NCBI GenBank assembly: GCA_963821705.1
Contig: CAWGEV010000007.1
Span: 310,001-374,000, forward strand
Reading direction: 5' to 3'
From: DASUPK01 sp963821705
Lineage (GTDB): Bacteria; Actinomycetota; Thermoleophilia; Solirubrobacterales; 70-9
DNA: 64,000 nucleotides
Both the position numbers and the translations under genes were made by a program. Positions within the stretch are counted from its first letter, which is position 1, and every line of letters starts with the position of its first letter. This document shows, in pieces, positions 51,871 to 59,513 of the stretch. Under the pieces are notes generated by a model. The model was not told the DNA's origin, did not search any database, and saw only the letters and a list, made by a program, of their open reading frames with translations.

Positions 51871-53391
51871 CTACTTGTTGAGGCCGACGACCGCCTTGAA
51901 CTCGGTCTTGTCGTTCTCGCTGCCCGAGCCGGTCACCAGGTAGCTGAGCGCGTTCAGGTACGGCTTGGCCTGCTGGTACTGAGGATCGGACTTGGCGCCC
52001 GAGGATTCGGCGAGCGCGAAGACCGACTGGAGGTTCAGGAAGAGGTCGGTGCCCAGCGAGGAGAGCTGATCGTGGCCGGTCGAGAAAGGCTGGGAGCCCG
52101 AGAGCGTCTGCGCCGGACTGAGCGACTGCTGGGCCGAGCCGGCGCCGTACCCGATCACCAGCTTGTCGCCCTGCTGGGCGATCTCGAGAGGCTGCTTCAT
52201 GGTCGGATCGCTGAACTGGAGGCCTGTGCCGCCTCCGCTGAGCTGGAGCGGCTTGGCGCTCCCGCCGAGCTGGAGCAGGCCCTGCAGCTGGCTGATCAGC
52301 CTGCCGGTGAGGGCCGCGTCCTTGGTCTGGACCACGAGCGCGCCGTTCAGCGTGTTCTGCGTGGTCCCGTTGACGTAGAGGACGGCGTCGCCCAGGGAGT
52401 TCTCGAGCTGGTCGAGCGAGGCACCGGTGGTCGATTGGATCTGCTGCGCCGCGGCGTCGAAGTTCGGGATCTGGGACTTGAGCTGGTCGATCGTGTGCTT
52501 GATCTGGTCGCCCAGGTTTCCGATACCGAGAGCGAGCCAGGCGGTCGAGGGAGCGTCGCCCAGAAGCGAGCTCTCGGGCGTGTCGACGCCGTTGTTGCCC
52601 CCGGTGGCCTGGAACTGGATGCTGTCGGCGTTGGCGGTCAGCGCCCCTGCCGCGGGCTGGTTGAGCTGGTCGCCGGCCGCGTTCTCGAGCTGCTGCTTGC
52701 TCTGCGGGTCGAAGGCCTGCGGGCCCAGAGCGTCGATGAAGGTCTTGGGGACGGTGTAGAAGGTCCCGAGCCGGTCGCTCGGCAGATCGCCGATCGCGTT
52801 CTTGAAGTCGCTCTGGTCGCCGAGCGAGTCGCCCTTGTCCGCCTTGATCGCCCCCTGCACGCCGGCTTCGTCGCCCACCAGGAGGAAGTTGCCCACCGTG
52901 CCGTAGGCGGTCTTCCCGTCCTGACCTATCTGGTACGAGACGCCGTCGACGCTCTTCGGCGGGCCGCTCGTGCCGTCGGATTTCTGAGCGAAGGCCAGGG
53001 CGGCGCTCGGGTTCGTGGTCTCGACCACCGCCGCACCCTGCGAGGTCTGGCCGAGGCTGGTGAAGAAGACGCCCGCCTTCTGGCCGAGCCAGGGCGCGAT
53101 GTCCTGCTGGTAGTTCACCGGCTGCCCGGTGGCGGTCTTCTGCTGGTCGATCTGCGAGATGATCTTTCCGGCCGGGTCGCCGGTGTGCAGGATCGTCTTG
53201 AGCGCGTCCTCGGCGCCGGTCTTCGCCGACCCGGTCGGCTTGACGGTCGCGTCCAGGTACAGGGCCGCGTTCGAGGGGACAGCCGCCGCGGGGCCGACGT
53301 CGACGTTGCTGCTGCCTCCGCCGCAGCCGGCGAGGATCGTCGCGGGAATTGCGGAGCAGGCGAGCACGATGGCGCAGAAGCGGCGACTCAC
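51871..53391 (-). CDS. DUF3352 family lipoprotein
   Basis: A 506-residue secreted lipoprotein. The signal ends in a lipobox (ATILAGCGGG). The rest is typical of DUF3352 proteins: AALYLDATVKPTG, a series of LGQKAGVFFTSLGQ and SVDGVSYQIGQDG-type segments, ending NALSYLVTGSGSENDKTEFK. It is Gln/Ser-rich with low-complexity stretches (SAQQSLSPAQTLSGSQPF). Cell-envelope location; function unknown. It follows glmS with 21 bases between. Confidence 0.85.
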   Translation of the reverse strand: MSRRFCAIVLACSAIPATILAGCGGGSSNVDVGPAAAVPSNAALYLDATVKPTGSAKTGAEDALKTILHTGDPAGKIISQIDQQKTATGQPVNYQQDIAPWLGQKAGVFFTSLGQTSQGAAVVETTNPSAALAFAQKSDGTSGPPKSVDGVSYQIGQDGKTAYGTVGNFLLVGDEAGVQGAIKADKGDSLGDQSDFKNAIGDLPSDRLGTFYTVPKTFIDALGPQAFDPQSKQQLENAAGDQLNQPAAGALTANADSIQFQATGGNNGVDTPESSLLGDAPSTAWLALGIGNLGDQIKHTIDQLKSQIPNFDAAAQQIQSTTGASLDQLENSLGDAVLYVNGTTQNTLNGALVVQTKDAALTGRLISQLQGLLQLGGSAKPLQLSGGGTGLQFSDPTMKQPLEIAQQGDKLVIGYGAGSAQQSLSPAQTLSGSQPFSTGHDQLSSLGTDLFLNLQSVFALAESSGAKSDPQYQQAKPYLNALSYLVTGSGSENDKTEFKAVVGLNK

Positions 53392-53412
53392 GAGGCGGGG
53401 ATCCTAGCCTCT

Positions 53413-55281
53413 CTACTCGACGGTGACCGTCTTCGCCAGGTTCCTGGGCTGGTCGACGTTGAGACCTTTCTCGCGGGCGATGTAGTAGGCGAGGAGCTGC
53501 AGCGGCACGATCGCGACGATGGGCTGGACGATCCAGTCCGTCCGGGGCACGAAGAGCGTCTGGTCGGCGACGTCCTCGATCCCGTCCGACCCCTCGGTTG
53601 CCACCGCGATCACGTCAGCACCCCGCGCCCTGACCTCCTCGATGTTGGAGAGCATCTTCTCCATCACCGGGCTGTCGGTCGCGACGGCCACCACCGGCGT
53701 CGACTCGTCGAGCAGCGCGATCGGCCCGTGCTTCATCTCACCCGCGGCGTAGGCGTCCGCCGGGATGTAGGAGATCTCCTTCAGCTTCAGGGCCCCCTCG
53801 AGGCAGACCGCCAGTCCGATGTGCCGCCCGATGTACATGAAGAAGCGCTTGTCGCAGTGGGAGCGGGCGATCGCCTTCACGCGGTCGTCGCAGGAGACGA
53901 TCGTCTCCTGGATCTTGTGGGGCAGCGACTTGAGCTCGGCGATCAGCTCGGCGTTGCGCTCCGGCTCCATCGTCCCCCGCAGCTCCGCGAGGCGGAGACC
54001 GAGGAGGTACATCGCGGCCACCTGGCTGACGAAGGTCTTGGTCGCCGCCACGCTGATCTCGATCCCCGAGCGGGTGAAGAGGACCGCGTCGGCGTCGAGG
54101 GTCGCCTGGCTTCCCATCACGTTGGTGACGGCGAGGACGGTCGAGCCACCCTCCCTCGCCAGGCGCATCGCCGCCAGGGTGTCGGCGGTCTCGCCCGACT
54201 GGGTGATCCCGATGACGAGGTCGTTCGGGCGCTGCACCGGCTCGCGGTAGCGGTACTCGGAGGCGATGTCCATCTCGACCGGGACGCGCGCCCACTGCTC
54301 GATCGCGTAGCGGCCGACCAGGCCGGCGTGGTATGAGGTCCCGCAGGCCACGATCACGATCCGCTCGATGTTCTTCAGGAACTCGTCGTCGAGATCCACG
54401 TCCGAGAGATCCACGCCGTCGAGCGACGGAAGACGGTCGGTGATCGTCTCGGCGACGGCGTCGGGCTGCTCGTGGATCTCCTTGAGCATGAAGGTGGAGT
54501 AGCCGCCCTTCTCCGCGGCGTCCTCGTCCCAGGTGATCTCCATCGGCTCCCGGTCCTCGACGACCGTCCCATTCGCATTGATGATGGTGACGTCCCCCTC
54601 GTGGACCGTGACGATCTCGTCGTTCTTGATGCCGAGCGCCCGGCGCGTCTCGGCCAGGAAGGCCGGGATCGCCGACGCCACGAAGTTCTCGTCCTCGCCG
54701 AGGCCGACGATCAGCGGACACTCGTTCCGCGCCGCCACCAGGGTGTCCTCGTGGTCGTTGTGCATGGCGACGAAGGCGTAGTGGCCTCGCAGGTCGCCGA
54801 ACGCCTTCCGGACGGCCTCGGTCAGGTCGCCGTCGTAATGCCGCTCGATCAGGTGCGAGACGATCTCCGCGTCGGTCTCGGAGGAGAACTCATGGCCCTC
54901 TTCGATCAGCTCGCGGCGCAGCTCGGCATGGTTCTCGACGATCCCGTTGAGGACGATGTGGATCTTGTCGTCGCAGTCGCCGTGCGGATGGGCGTTCTCC
55001 TCGGTGACGCGCCCGTGGGTCGCCCAGCGGGTGTGGCCGACGCCGATCGTGGCGGGCTTGGCCGCGACGGCGACCGAGCCGGCGTTGCCGTTGGCCGAGT
55101 GCTCCTCAACGGCCGCGCGCAGGTTCGCGAGGTTGCCGACAGCGCGCACGCTGTCGATCTCACCGTCCGAGATCACTGAAATGCCGGCCGAGTCGTAGCC
55201 CCGGTATTCGAGCTTCTCGAGTCCAGCGATCAGTAGGTCTCGGCACGGTCGGTCTCCCACATATCCGACGATGCCGCACAT
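53413..55281 (-). CDS. glmS: Glutamine-fructose-6-phosphate aminotransferase
   Basis: A 622-residue enzyme making glucosamine-6-phosphate, the first step of UDP-GlcNAc synthesis. The N-terminal Cys of MCGIVGYVGDRPCRDL is the glutaminase nucleophile; GVGHTRWATHGRV is the amidotransferase signature. Two SIS domains follow (about 290-430 and 460-600), with VACGTSYHAGL, ITQSGETADTLAAMRLA and AGEMKHGPIALLDESTP. No glmS ribozyme-like sequence is apparent upstream, only a 63-base gap from glmM. Confidence 0.96.
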   Translation of the reverse strand: MCGIVGYVGDRPCRDLLIAGLEKLEYRGYDSAGISVISDGEIDSVRAVGNLANLRAAVEEHSANGNAGSVAVAAKPATIGVGHTRWATHGRVTEENAHPHGDCDDKIHIVLNGIVENHAELRRELIEEGHEFSSETDAEIVSHLIERHYDGDLTEAVRKAFGDLRGHYAFVAMHNDHEDTLVAARNECPLIVGLGEDENFVASAIPAFLAETRRALGIKNDEIVTVHEGDVTIINANGTVVEDREPMEITWDEDAAEKGGYSTFMLKEIHEQPDAVAETITDRLPSLDGVDLSDVDLDDEFLKNIERIVIVACGTSYHAGLVGRYAIEQWARVPVEMDIASEYRYREPVQRPNDLVIGITQSGETADTLAAMRLAREGGSTVLAVTNVMGSQATLDADAVLFTRSGIEISVAATKTFVSQVAAMYLLGLRLAELRGTMEPERNAELIAELKSLPHKIQETIVSCDDRVKAIARSHCDKRFFMYIGRHIGLAVCLEGALKLKEISYIPADAYAAGEMKHGPIALLDESTPVVAVATDSPVMEKMLSNIEEVRARGADVIAVATEGSDGIEDVADQTLFVPRTDWIVQPIVAIVPLQLLAYYIAREKGLNVDQPRNLAKTVTVE

Positions 55282-55344
55282 AAGGGGTGTAAAGAGTAGA
55301 GCCAGATCGGCTCACCACGAACCGCTGCGAGGAAAATCGCAGCC

Positions 55345-56652
55345 CTACGCCAGTTGCTCCTTCACCAGCGCGACGAGGCGCCGACAGATCGCCTCGCATT
55401 CGGCCTCGTCCGGCGCCTCGACCATGACCCTCACCAGCGGCTCGGTGCCGGAGGGGCGGACCAGCACCCTGCCGCGGCCCTTCAGCTTCTCGTTCTCCTC
55501 CTCGACGGCGCTCCAGACGGCGTCGGCTTCCTGGATGGCCTCGCGGTCGGCGACGCGGACGTTCTCGAGCCGCTGGGGCAGCCGCTCGAACGGCTCGACG
55601 TCCTCGAGGCGGCGTCCGCCGAGAGCCCGAAGGGTGAGCAGGGAGGCCGCGATCCCGTCACCGGTCGGCGTGAAGTCGGACCAGATGATGTGGCCCGACT
55701 GCTCGCCCCCGAGCTTCCAGTCGCGCTCGAGCAGCTGCTCGATCACGTAGCGGTCCCCGACCTTTGTCTGGGCGACCTCGATCCCAGCCTTCTCCATCGT
55801 GCTCATGAAGCCGAAGTTGGTCATCACGGTGACCGCCACCCCGCCCTGGAGCTCACCCCGCTTCTCGAGGTCCTGCGCGATCAGCGCGATCAGGTCGTCC
55901 CCGTCGTGAATCCGGCCGGCGCCGTCCACGGCGAGCACACGGTCGCCGTCGCCGTCGTACGCGAAGCCGATCGCGGCGCCCGACGCGCGAACCTGCTCGA
56001 CCAGCCCCTCCGGGTGGGTGGACCCGCAGTCGGCGTTGATGTTCCTGCCGTCGGGCTCGACCCCGGTCAGCTCGAGCTCCGCCCCGAGCGCGCGGAAGAT
56101 CGCCGGAGCGGCGCGGTGGGTGGCCCCGTTGGCGCAGTCCAGGGCGACCTGCAGGCCGGAGAGGTCGATCCGGAAGGTGCTGCGCAGCTCGCGGATGTAG
56201 TCGTCGAACGCCCCCTCGAGGGTGCGGACGCCGCCGACGCGCTCTCCGGTCTCCTCGTCCATACGCGACTCGATCTCGAGCTCGGAGTCGTCGTCGAGCT
56301 TGGTGCCGCGGGAATTGAAGAACTTGATCCCGTTGTCCCCGAACGGGTTGTGCGACGCCGACACCACCGCGGCGAGATCGAAGCTGAGCCGCCGGGCCAG
56401 CACCGACGCCGCCGGCGTCGGCAGCACCCCGGCGAGCATCGCGTCGCCGCCCCCCGCCGCGATCCCGGCGGCGAGCGCCTCCTCCAGCATCGGCCCCGAC
56501 TCACGGGTGTCGCGGACGATCAGTACCTGAGGCCGCTCAGCCTCGGCGACGAGGGCGGCCGCCCGCCCCAGGCGCACGGCGAGATCGGGGGTGAGCAGGT
56601 CACCCACCGGGCCCCGGACGCCATCGGTCCCGAAGAATCTCCTCTCCGCCAC
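55345..56652 (-). CDS. glmM: Phosphoglucosamine mutase
   Basis: A 435-residue enzyme converting glucosamine-6-phosphate to the 1-phosphate. FFGTDGVRGPVG opens the domain, VVSASHNPFGDNGIKFF carries the phosphorylated Ser, FAYDGDGDRVLAVDGAG is the Mg loop, and GGEQSGHIIW and VRPSGTEPLVRVMVEAP are substrate motifs. GTG start. The next minus-strand gene is glmS, so the two act in the same route. Confidence 0.95.
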   Translation of the reverse strand: MAERRFFGTDGVRGPVGDLLTPDLAVRLGRAAALVAEAERPQVLIVRDTRESGPMLEEALAAGIAAGGGDAMLAGVLPTPAASVLARRLSFDLAAVVSASHNPFGDNGIKFFNSRGTKLDDDSELEIESRMDEETGERVGGVRTLEGAFDDYIRELRSTFRIDLSGLQVALDCANGATHRAAPAIFRALGAELELTGVEPDGRNINADCGSTHPEGLVEQVRASGAAIGFAYDGDGDRVLAVDGAGRIHDGDDLIALIAQDLEKRGELQGGVAVTVMTNFGFMSTMEKAGIEVAQTKVGDRYVIEQLLERDWKLGGEQSGHIIWSDFTPTGDGIAASLLTLRALGGRRLEDVEPFERLPQRLENVRVADREAIQEADAVWSAVEEENEKLKGRGRVLVRPSGTEPLVRVMVEAPDEAECEAICRRLVALVKEQLA

Positions 56653-56665
56653 GGCGGGGCGGACG

Positions 56666-57475
56666 CTAGCGCTTGGAGAACTGCGGTCGCTTGCGGGCCT
56701 TCTTCAGCCCGGCCTTGCGCCGCTCCTTGACCCGGGCATCCCGGGTGAGCATGCCGCGGCGCTTCAACTCCGGGCGCAGCGCGGGATCGACGTCGCAGAG
56801 GGCCCGGGCGATGCCGTGGCGAACGGCGGCCGCCTGCCCGGAGATGCCTCCACCGTGTACGCGGATCCGGACGTCGACGTTCCCCTCGTAGCCGCTCTGC
56901 ACCAGCGGCTGCTTGGCGACGGACTGCAGGTAGGCGCGCGGGAAGTACTCCTCGAGCGCGCGCTTGTTGACCTCGATCGAGCCGTCACCCGGGCGCAGGA
57001 TCACCCGCGCCACCGAAGACTTGCGCTTGCCGGTCGCCGAGTAGCTGGCATCGCCGGAGAGCTTCGCGGGCTGTGCCGCGACGGGCGCGGCCTCGTCCTC
57101 GTCGCCGATCAGCTCGCGCTCGCGGCGGACACGCTCCTCCTCCTCGGCCTCGCGGCGGGCTCGCTCCTCCGCGTCGAGCTCCCGCTCGGGCTCGATCGCG
57201 ATCGGATCGAGCTCGGCGCCTGGGACGACGTCTTCCTGCTTCTTGCCCTCCGTGCCCTGCGCCTGAGGCTGCTCGCCCTGCTCCTTTTGCGGGGCGGCCG
57301 CCTCCTCGGCGGCGCTGTCGTCCCCGGTCGCGGCGTCCTCCGCCAGCGCCTCCTCGGGCGGGGTCTGCTCCTCAGCCGGCGGCTCCTCGGCGGGGGCCTG
57401 CTCCTCGGCCTGTGGCTGCTCCTCCTGTGGAGCGTCCTCCTGCTGCTGCTCGTCCTGCCGCTCTTCGTCCGGCAT
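56666..57475 (-). CDS. rpsI: 30S ribosomal protein S9 with long acidic N-terminal extension
   Basis: A 269-residue protein; the C-terminal 130 residues are normal S9 (YSATGKRKSSVARVILRPGD; RIRVHGGGISGQAAAVRHG; AGLKKARKRPQFSKR). The first ~140 residues are an acidic Glu/Gln/Pro/Ala-rich extension (EERQDEQQQEDAPQEEQPQA and similar). Such extensions occur in some actinobacterial S9 proteins but this one is long. The ATG at 57475 overlaps the rplM stop (TGATG). Position on the ribosome places the extension on the solvent side of the small subunit head, so a structural or protein-binding role is likely. Confidence 0.92.
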   Translation of the reverse strand: MPDEERQDEQQQEDAPQEEQPQAEEQAPAEEPPAEEQTPPEEALAEDAATGDDSAAEEAAAPQKEQGEQPQAQGTEGKKQEDVVPGAELDPIAIEPERELDAEERARREAEEEERVRRERELIGDEDEAAPVAAQPAKLSGDASYSATGKRKSSVARVILRPGDGSIEVNKRALEEYFPRAYLQSVAKQPLVQSGYEGNVDVRIRVHGGGISGQAAAVRHGIARALCDVDPALRPELKRRGMLTRDARVKERRKAGLKKARKRPQFSKR

Positions 57476-57924
57476 CAAGTCTCCACTTCCAGGGTCTTGG
57501 GCTTCTGGGCCTGATGGGGATGGTCGGGACCCGCGTACACCTTGAGCTTGCGGAGCTGCTGGCGGGCGAGCCGGTTGCGCGGGAGCATCCCCTTGACGGC
57601 CTTGCGGATCACTTCCCCCGGACGGTGCTCGAGCTGCTCGCCGAGGGTCCGGAAGCGGATGCCGCCCGGGTAGCCGCTGTGGCGCCAGTAGCGCTTGTCC
57701 TCGAGCTTCTTCCCCGTCACGGCGATCTTCTCGGCGTTGACGACGATGACGAAGTCGCCGACGTCGACATGCGGCGTATAGGTCGGCTTGCGCTTGCCCC
57801 GCAGCACGTCCGCGATCTGGGTCGCCAGCCGGCCGAGCGTCTTGCCCTCGGCGTCGACGACGTACCAGTCTCGCTCACGGTCCTGGGCAGTTGCCTGGTA
57901 GGTCTTGATCGCAGTCGTGGCCAT
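57475..57924 (-). CDS. rplM: 50S ribosomal protein L13
   Basis: A 149-residue early-assembly protein that binds 23S rRNA. DRERDWYVVDAEGKTLGRLA and MLPRNRLARQQLRKLKVYAG are signature segments. No Shine-Dalgarno lies before the ATG at 57924; instead a hairpin with a T-run ends directly at the start codon. Stop overlaps the rpsI ATG. Confidence 0.95.
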   Translation of the reverse strand: MATTAIKTYQATAQDRERDWYVVDAEGKTLGRLATQIADVLRGKRKPTYTPHVDVGDFVIVVNAEKIAVTGKKLEDKRYWRHSGYPGGIRFRTLGEQLEHRPGEVIRKAVKGMLPRNRLARQQLRKLKVYAGPDHPHQAQKPKTLEVET

Positions 57925-57951
57925 AAAAAGAGCCGCGCACGAATCCGCGGC
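57925..57951 (-). promoter_or_regulatory. Hairpin with T-run directly before rplM, possible attenuator
   Basis: On the minus strand GCCGCG and CGCGGC pair around an eight-base loop and are followed by TCTTTTT and then the ATG of rplM. This has the form of a rho-independent terminator placed so that the T-run meets the start codon, and no ribosome binding site is seen. It could allow attenuation or direct control of L13/S9 expression. Confidence 0.5.
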
Positions 57952-57957
57952 CGGACG

Positions 57958-57988
57958 ATATTAGCGGCTGCCACGCTGCAGATTTCAA
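57958..57988 (-). promoter_or_regulatory. Probable rplM-rpsI promoter
   Basis: Minus-strand TTGAAA (complement of 57983-57988) and TAATAT (complement of 57958-57963) are 19 bases apart, 34 bases before the L13 start. The spacing is a little long but both hexamers are close to consensus. Confidence 0.45.
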
Positions 57989-58037
57989 GCCCCGCTGCGG
58001 AAGAGCCGGCTACCGGCGCATCGACGGGACGGCTGCC

Positions 58038-58043
58038 TATACT
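58038..58043 (+). promoter_or_regulatory. Probable -10 box (TATACT) upstream of the riboswitch
   Basis: TATACT lies about 20 bases before the first conserved riboswitch bases. No convincing -35 hexamer is seen at the usual distance. Confidence 0.4.
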
Positions 58044-58061
58044 GCGGCGCCAGGAAAGGCC

Positions 58062-58232
58062 AAATCCCTCCGATAACGCGAGGGTGCTCCGAGGCGAAGC
58101 CGAGGAGCACCCCGTTTAGCGCCGGAGGGAGCGGGGGACCCGAAGGGGTTCAACCCCCAGGGGCGAATCGCAACCGACTGGTTCGTAGCGCCACTCTCGG
58201 CGCGAGCCCGCCAGCTAACTCCGTCGGCCGCA
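58062..58232 (+). promoter_or_regulatory. Cyclic di-AMP riboswitch (ydaO-yuaA class)
   Basis: The leader before the first M23 peptidase gene carries the conserved pattern of this class: a GTGCTCC/GGAGCAC stem with a GAGGCGAAGCCGAG loop, GCGGGGGACCCG, CCCAGGGGCGAATCG, and the closing GCCCGCCAGCTAACTCCGTC. In actinobacteria this class is commonly found before cell-wall hydrolase genes and turns them off when c-di-AMP is high. The platform sequence fits the fold well; no terminator hairpin is obvious between the aptamer and the TTG start, so control may be at translation initiation. Confidence 0.85.
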
Positions 58233-58254
58233 GAGAGTCTTGAAGAGGGCAGGT

Positions 58255-58827
58255 TTGGACAAGCCGGTTGGTCGCACGCACCGAAGGGGCGCGGTGCTCA
58301 TCGCTGCCCTCGCGCTCGGCGCCGGCCTGATCGGCGCGCAGGCGGCCTCCGCCCAGAGCGGCGGCGTCGGCAGCCCCGGCGGCACCACGACCGATCCGGC
58401 CGCCCCGGCCCCGGCGGGGACGATGATCTTCCCGGTGCCCGGGTCGCACACCTTCGGCGACGGCTTCGGCGCGCCGCGCAGCGGACACATCCATCAGGGG
58501 CAGGACATCATGGCCGCCTGCGGCACGCCGCTGGTCGCCGTGACCCGCACCAAGGTCAAGTGGGTGAGCTTCCAGAAGCTCGCCGGCAACTACGTCGTGA
58601 TCCGCAACAAGAAGCTCCACCAGGACTACATGTACGCGCACCTCGCCACCCGCGCGTCCGTCACCAAGGGCCAGGTCGTTCAGCCCGGTCAGCAGCTGGG
58701 CATCGTCGGCCAAACGGGCGACGCCACGGCGTGCCACCTGCACTTCGAGCTCTGGCTCGGTAAGTGGTATCGCGGCGGGCATCCGGTCGACCCGATGCCC
58801 TATCTCCAGACCTACCAGGGCTACTAG
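58255..58827 (+). CDS. M23 family peptidase, c-di-AMP controlled
   Basis: About 190 residues with a signal peptide (GAVLIAALALGAGLIGAQAA), a Pro/Gly linker and a LytM-type domain. The zinc site is HIHQGQDIMAACGT (first His and Asp) and CHLHFELW (HxH). The enzyme should cleave peptidoglycan cross-links outside the cell. The TTG at 58255 has AGAGGG five bases upstream; a TTG at 58240 is possible. It is directly downstream of the c-di-AMP riboswitch. Confidence 0.88.
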   Translation: MDKPVGRTHRRGAVLIAALALGAGLIGAQAASAQSGGVGSPGGTTTDPAAPAPAGTMIFPVPGSHTFGDGFGAPRSGHIHQGQDIMAACGTPLVAVTRTKVKWVSFQKLAGNYVVIRNKKLHQDYMYAHLATRASVTKGQVVQPGQQLGIVGQTGDATACHLHFELWLGKWYRGGHPVDPMPYLQTYQGY

Positions 58828-58858
58828 CGGCCGCTGTGGCCGCGATCTGACGGCGAAG
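58827..58858 (+). repeat. Dispersed intergenic hairpin repeat, copy C
   Basis: GCGGCC GCTGT GGCCGC hairpin then GATCTGACGGCGAAG, beginning in the stop codon of the first M23 gene. It matches the consensus hairpin plus GATCTGATGGCGAAG tail. Confidence 0.6.
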
Positions 58859-58919
58859 CCGCGAAGGTTCGCCTGATACCCGTGCTACAACGGGACACGT
58901 CTTGTGTTCTGTGAAGGGC

Positions 58920-59513
58920 ATGCGACGTAGCCGAGTCCTGCCGGTCGCCCTGCTCACCGCGCTCGCCCTGGCGACGGTGGCGGTTCCCGCCTCCGCCTAC
59001 CAGCGCTATCGCTATCCACTGAACGGCCCGCACAACTACGGCAACCTCGACGTCACCGGCTTCGGCGCGAAGCGGGCCGATGGCTCCGTCCACACGGGCC
59101 AGGACATCATCGCCAGCTGCGGGACACCGATCGTCGCCGCGCATGAGGCCGTCGTGAAGTCGGCCGGGTACTCGGCCGGATACGGCAATTACGTGGTCCT
59201 GGGCGGCCAGGGAACGCGATTCGACTTCGTCTACGGCCACATGAAGGGGCGCTCGCGCGTGGGGGTGGACCGCCGTGTCCGAGCCGGTGAGCGAATCGGC
59301 TCGGTTGGCGAGACCGGGACCGACAGCGGCGTCTGCCACCTGCACTTCGAGCTCTGGAAGGGCCGCTGGTTCGCCGGCGGGAGCCGTACCGACCCCCTGC
59401 CTCACCTACGCGCCTGGGACAGGTACTCCGGAGGGCCGCTCCAGACGGAGCCGACGCCGCCGGCGGGCCAGTACTCGGCGAGCAAGCGGCTCTTCCACGA
59501 CAGCGCGGAGTAG
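58920..59513 (+). CDS. M23 family peptidase, second copy
   Basis: About 198 residues from the ATG at 58920. Signal peptide (VLPVALLTALALATVAVPAS), then a LytM domain with VHTGQDIIASCGT and CHLHFELWKGRWF. It is related to the preceding peptidase, with the same GQDI-A-CGT and CHLHFELW motifs, so it is probably a paralogue. The C-terminal tail (GGPLQTEPTPPAGQYSASK) is Pro/Gly-rich. Confidence 0.87.
   Translation: MRRSRVLPVALLTALALATVAVPASAYQRYRYPLNGPHNYGNLDVTGFGAKRADGSVHTGQDIIASCGTPIVAAHEAVVKSAGYSAGYGNYVVLGGQGTRFDFVYGHMKGRSRVGVDRRVRAGERIGSVGETGTDSGVCHLHFELWKGRWFAGGSRTDPLPHLRAWDRYSGGPLQTEPTPPAGQYSASKRLFHDSAE

Noticed and set aside
52072..54336. 754-codon open frame on the plus strand opposite the DUF3352 lipoprotein and glmS
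   Set aside because: Composition is typical of antisense frames of high-GC genes; glmS and the lipoprotein are well supported on the other strand.
55282..55344. Possible glmS ribozyme upstream of glmS
   Set aside because: The gap is only 63 bases and shows none of the conserved core; the glmS ribozyme needs over 100 bases and is mainly found in Firmicutes.
58062..58232. GC-rich leader considered as an rRNA fragment, tRNA or random hairpins
   Set aside because: The combination of GGGGGACC, GGGGCGAATC and CCGCCAGCTAACTCCGTC fits the c-di-AMP riboswitch class; no tRNA cloverleaf or rRNA segment fits.
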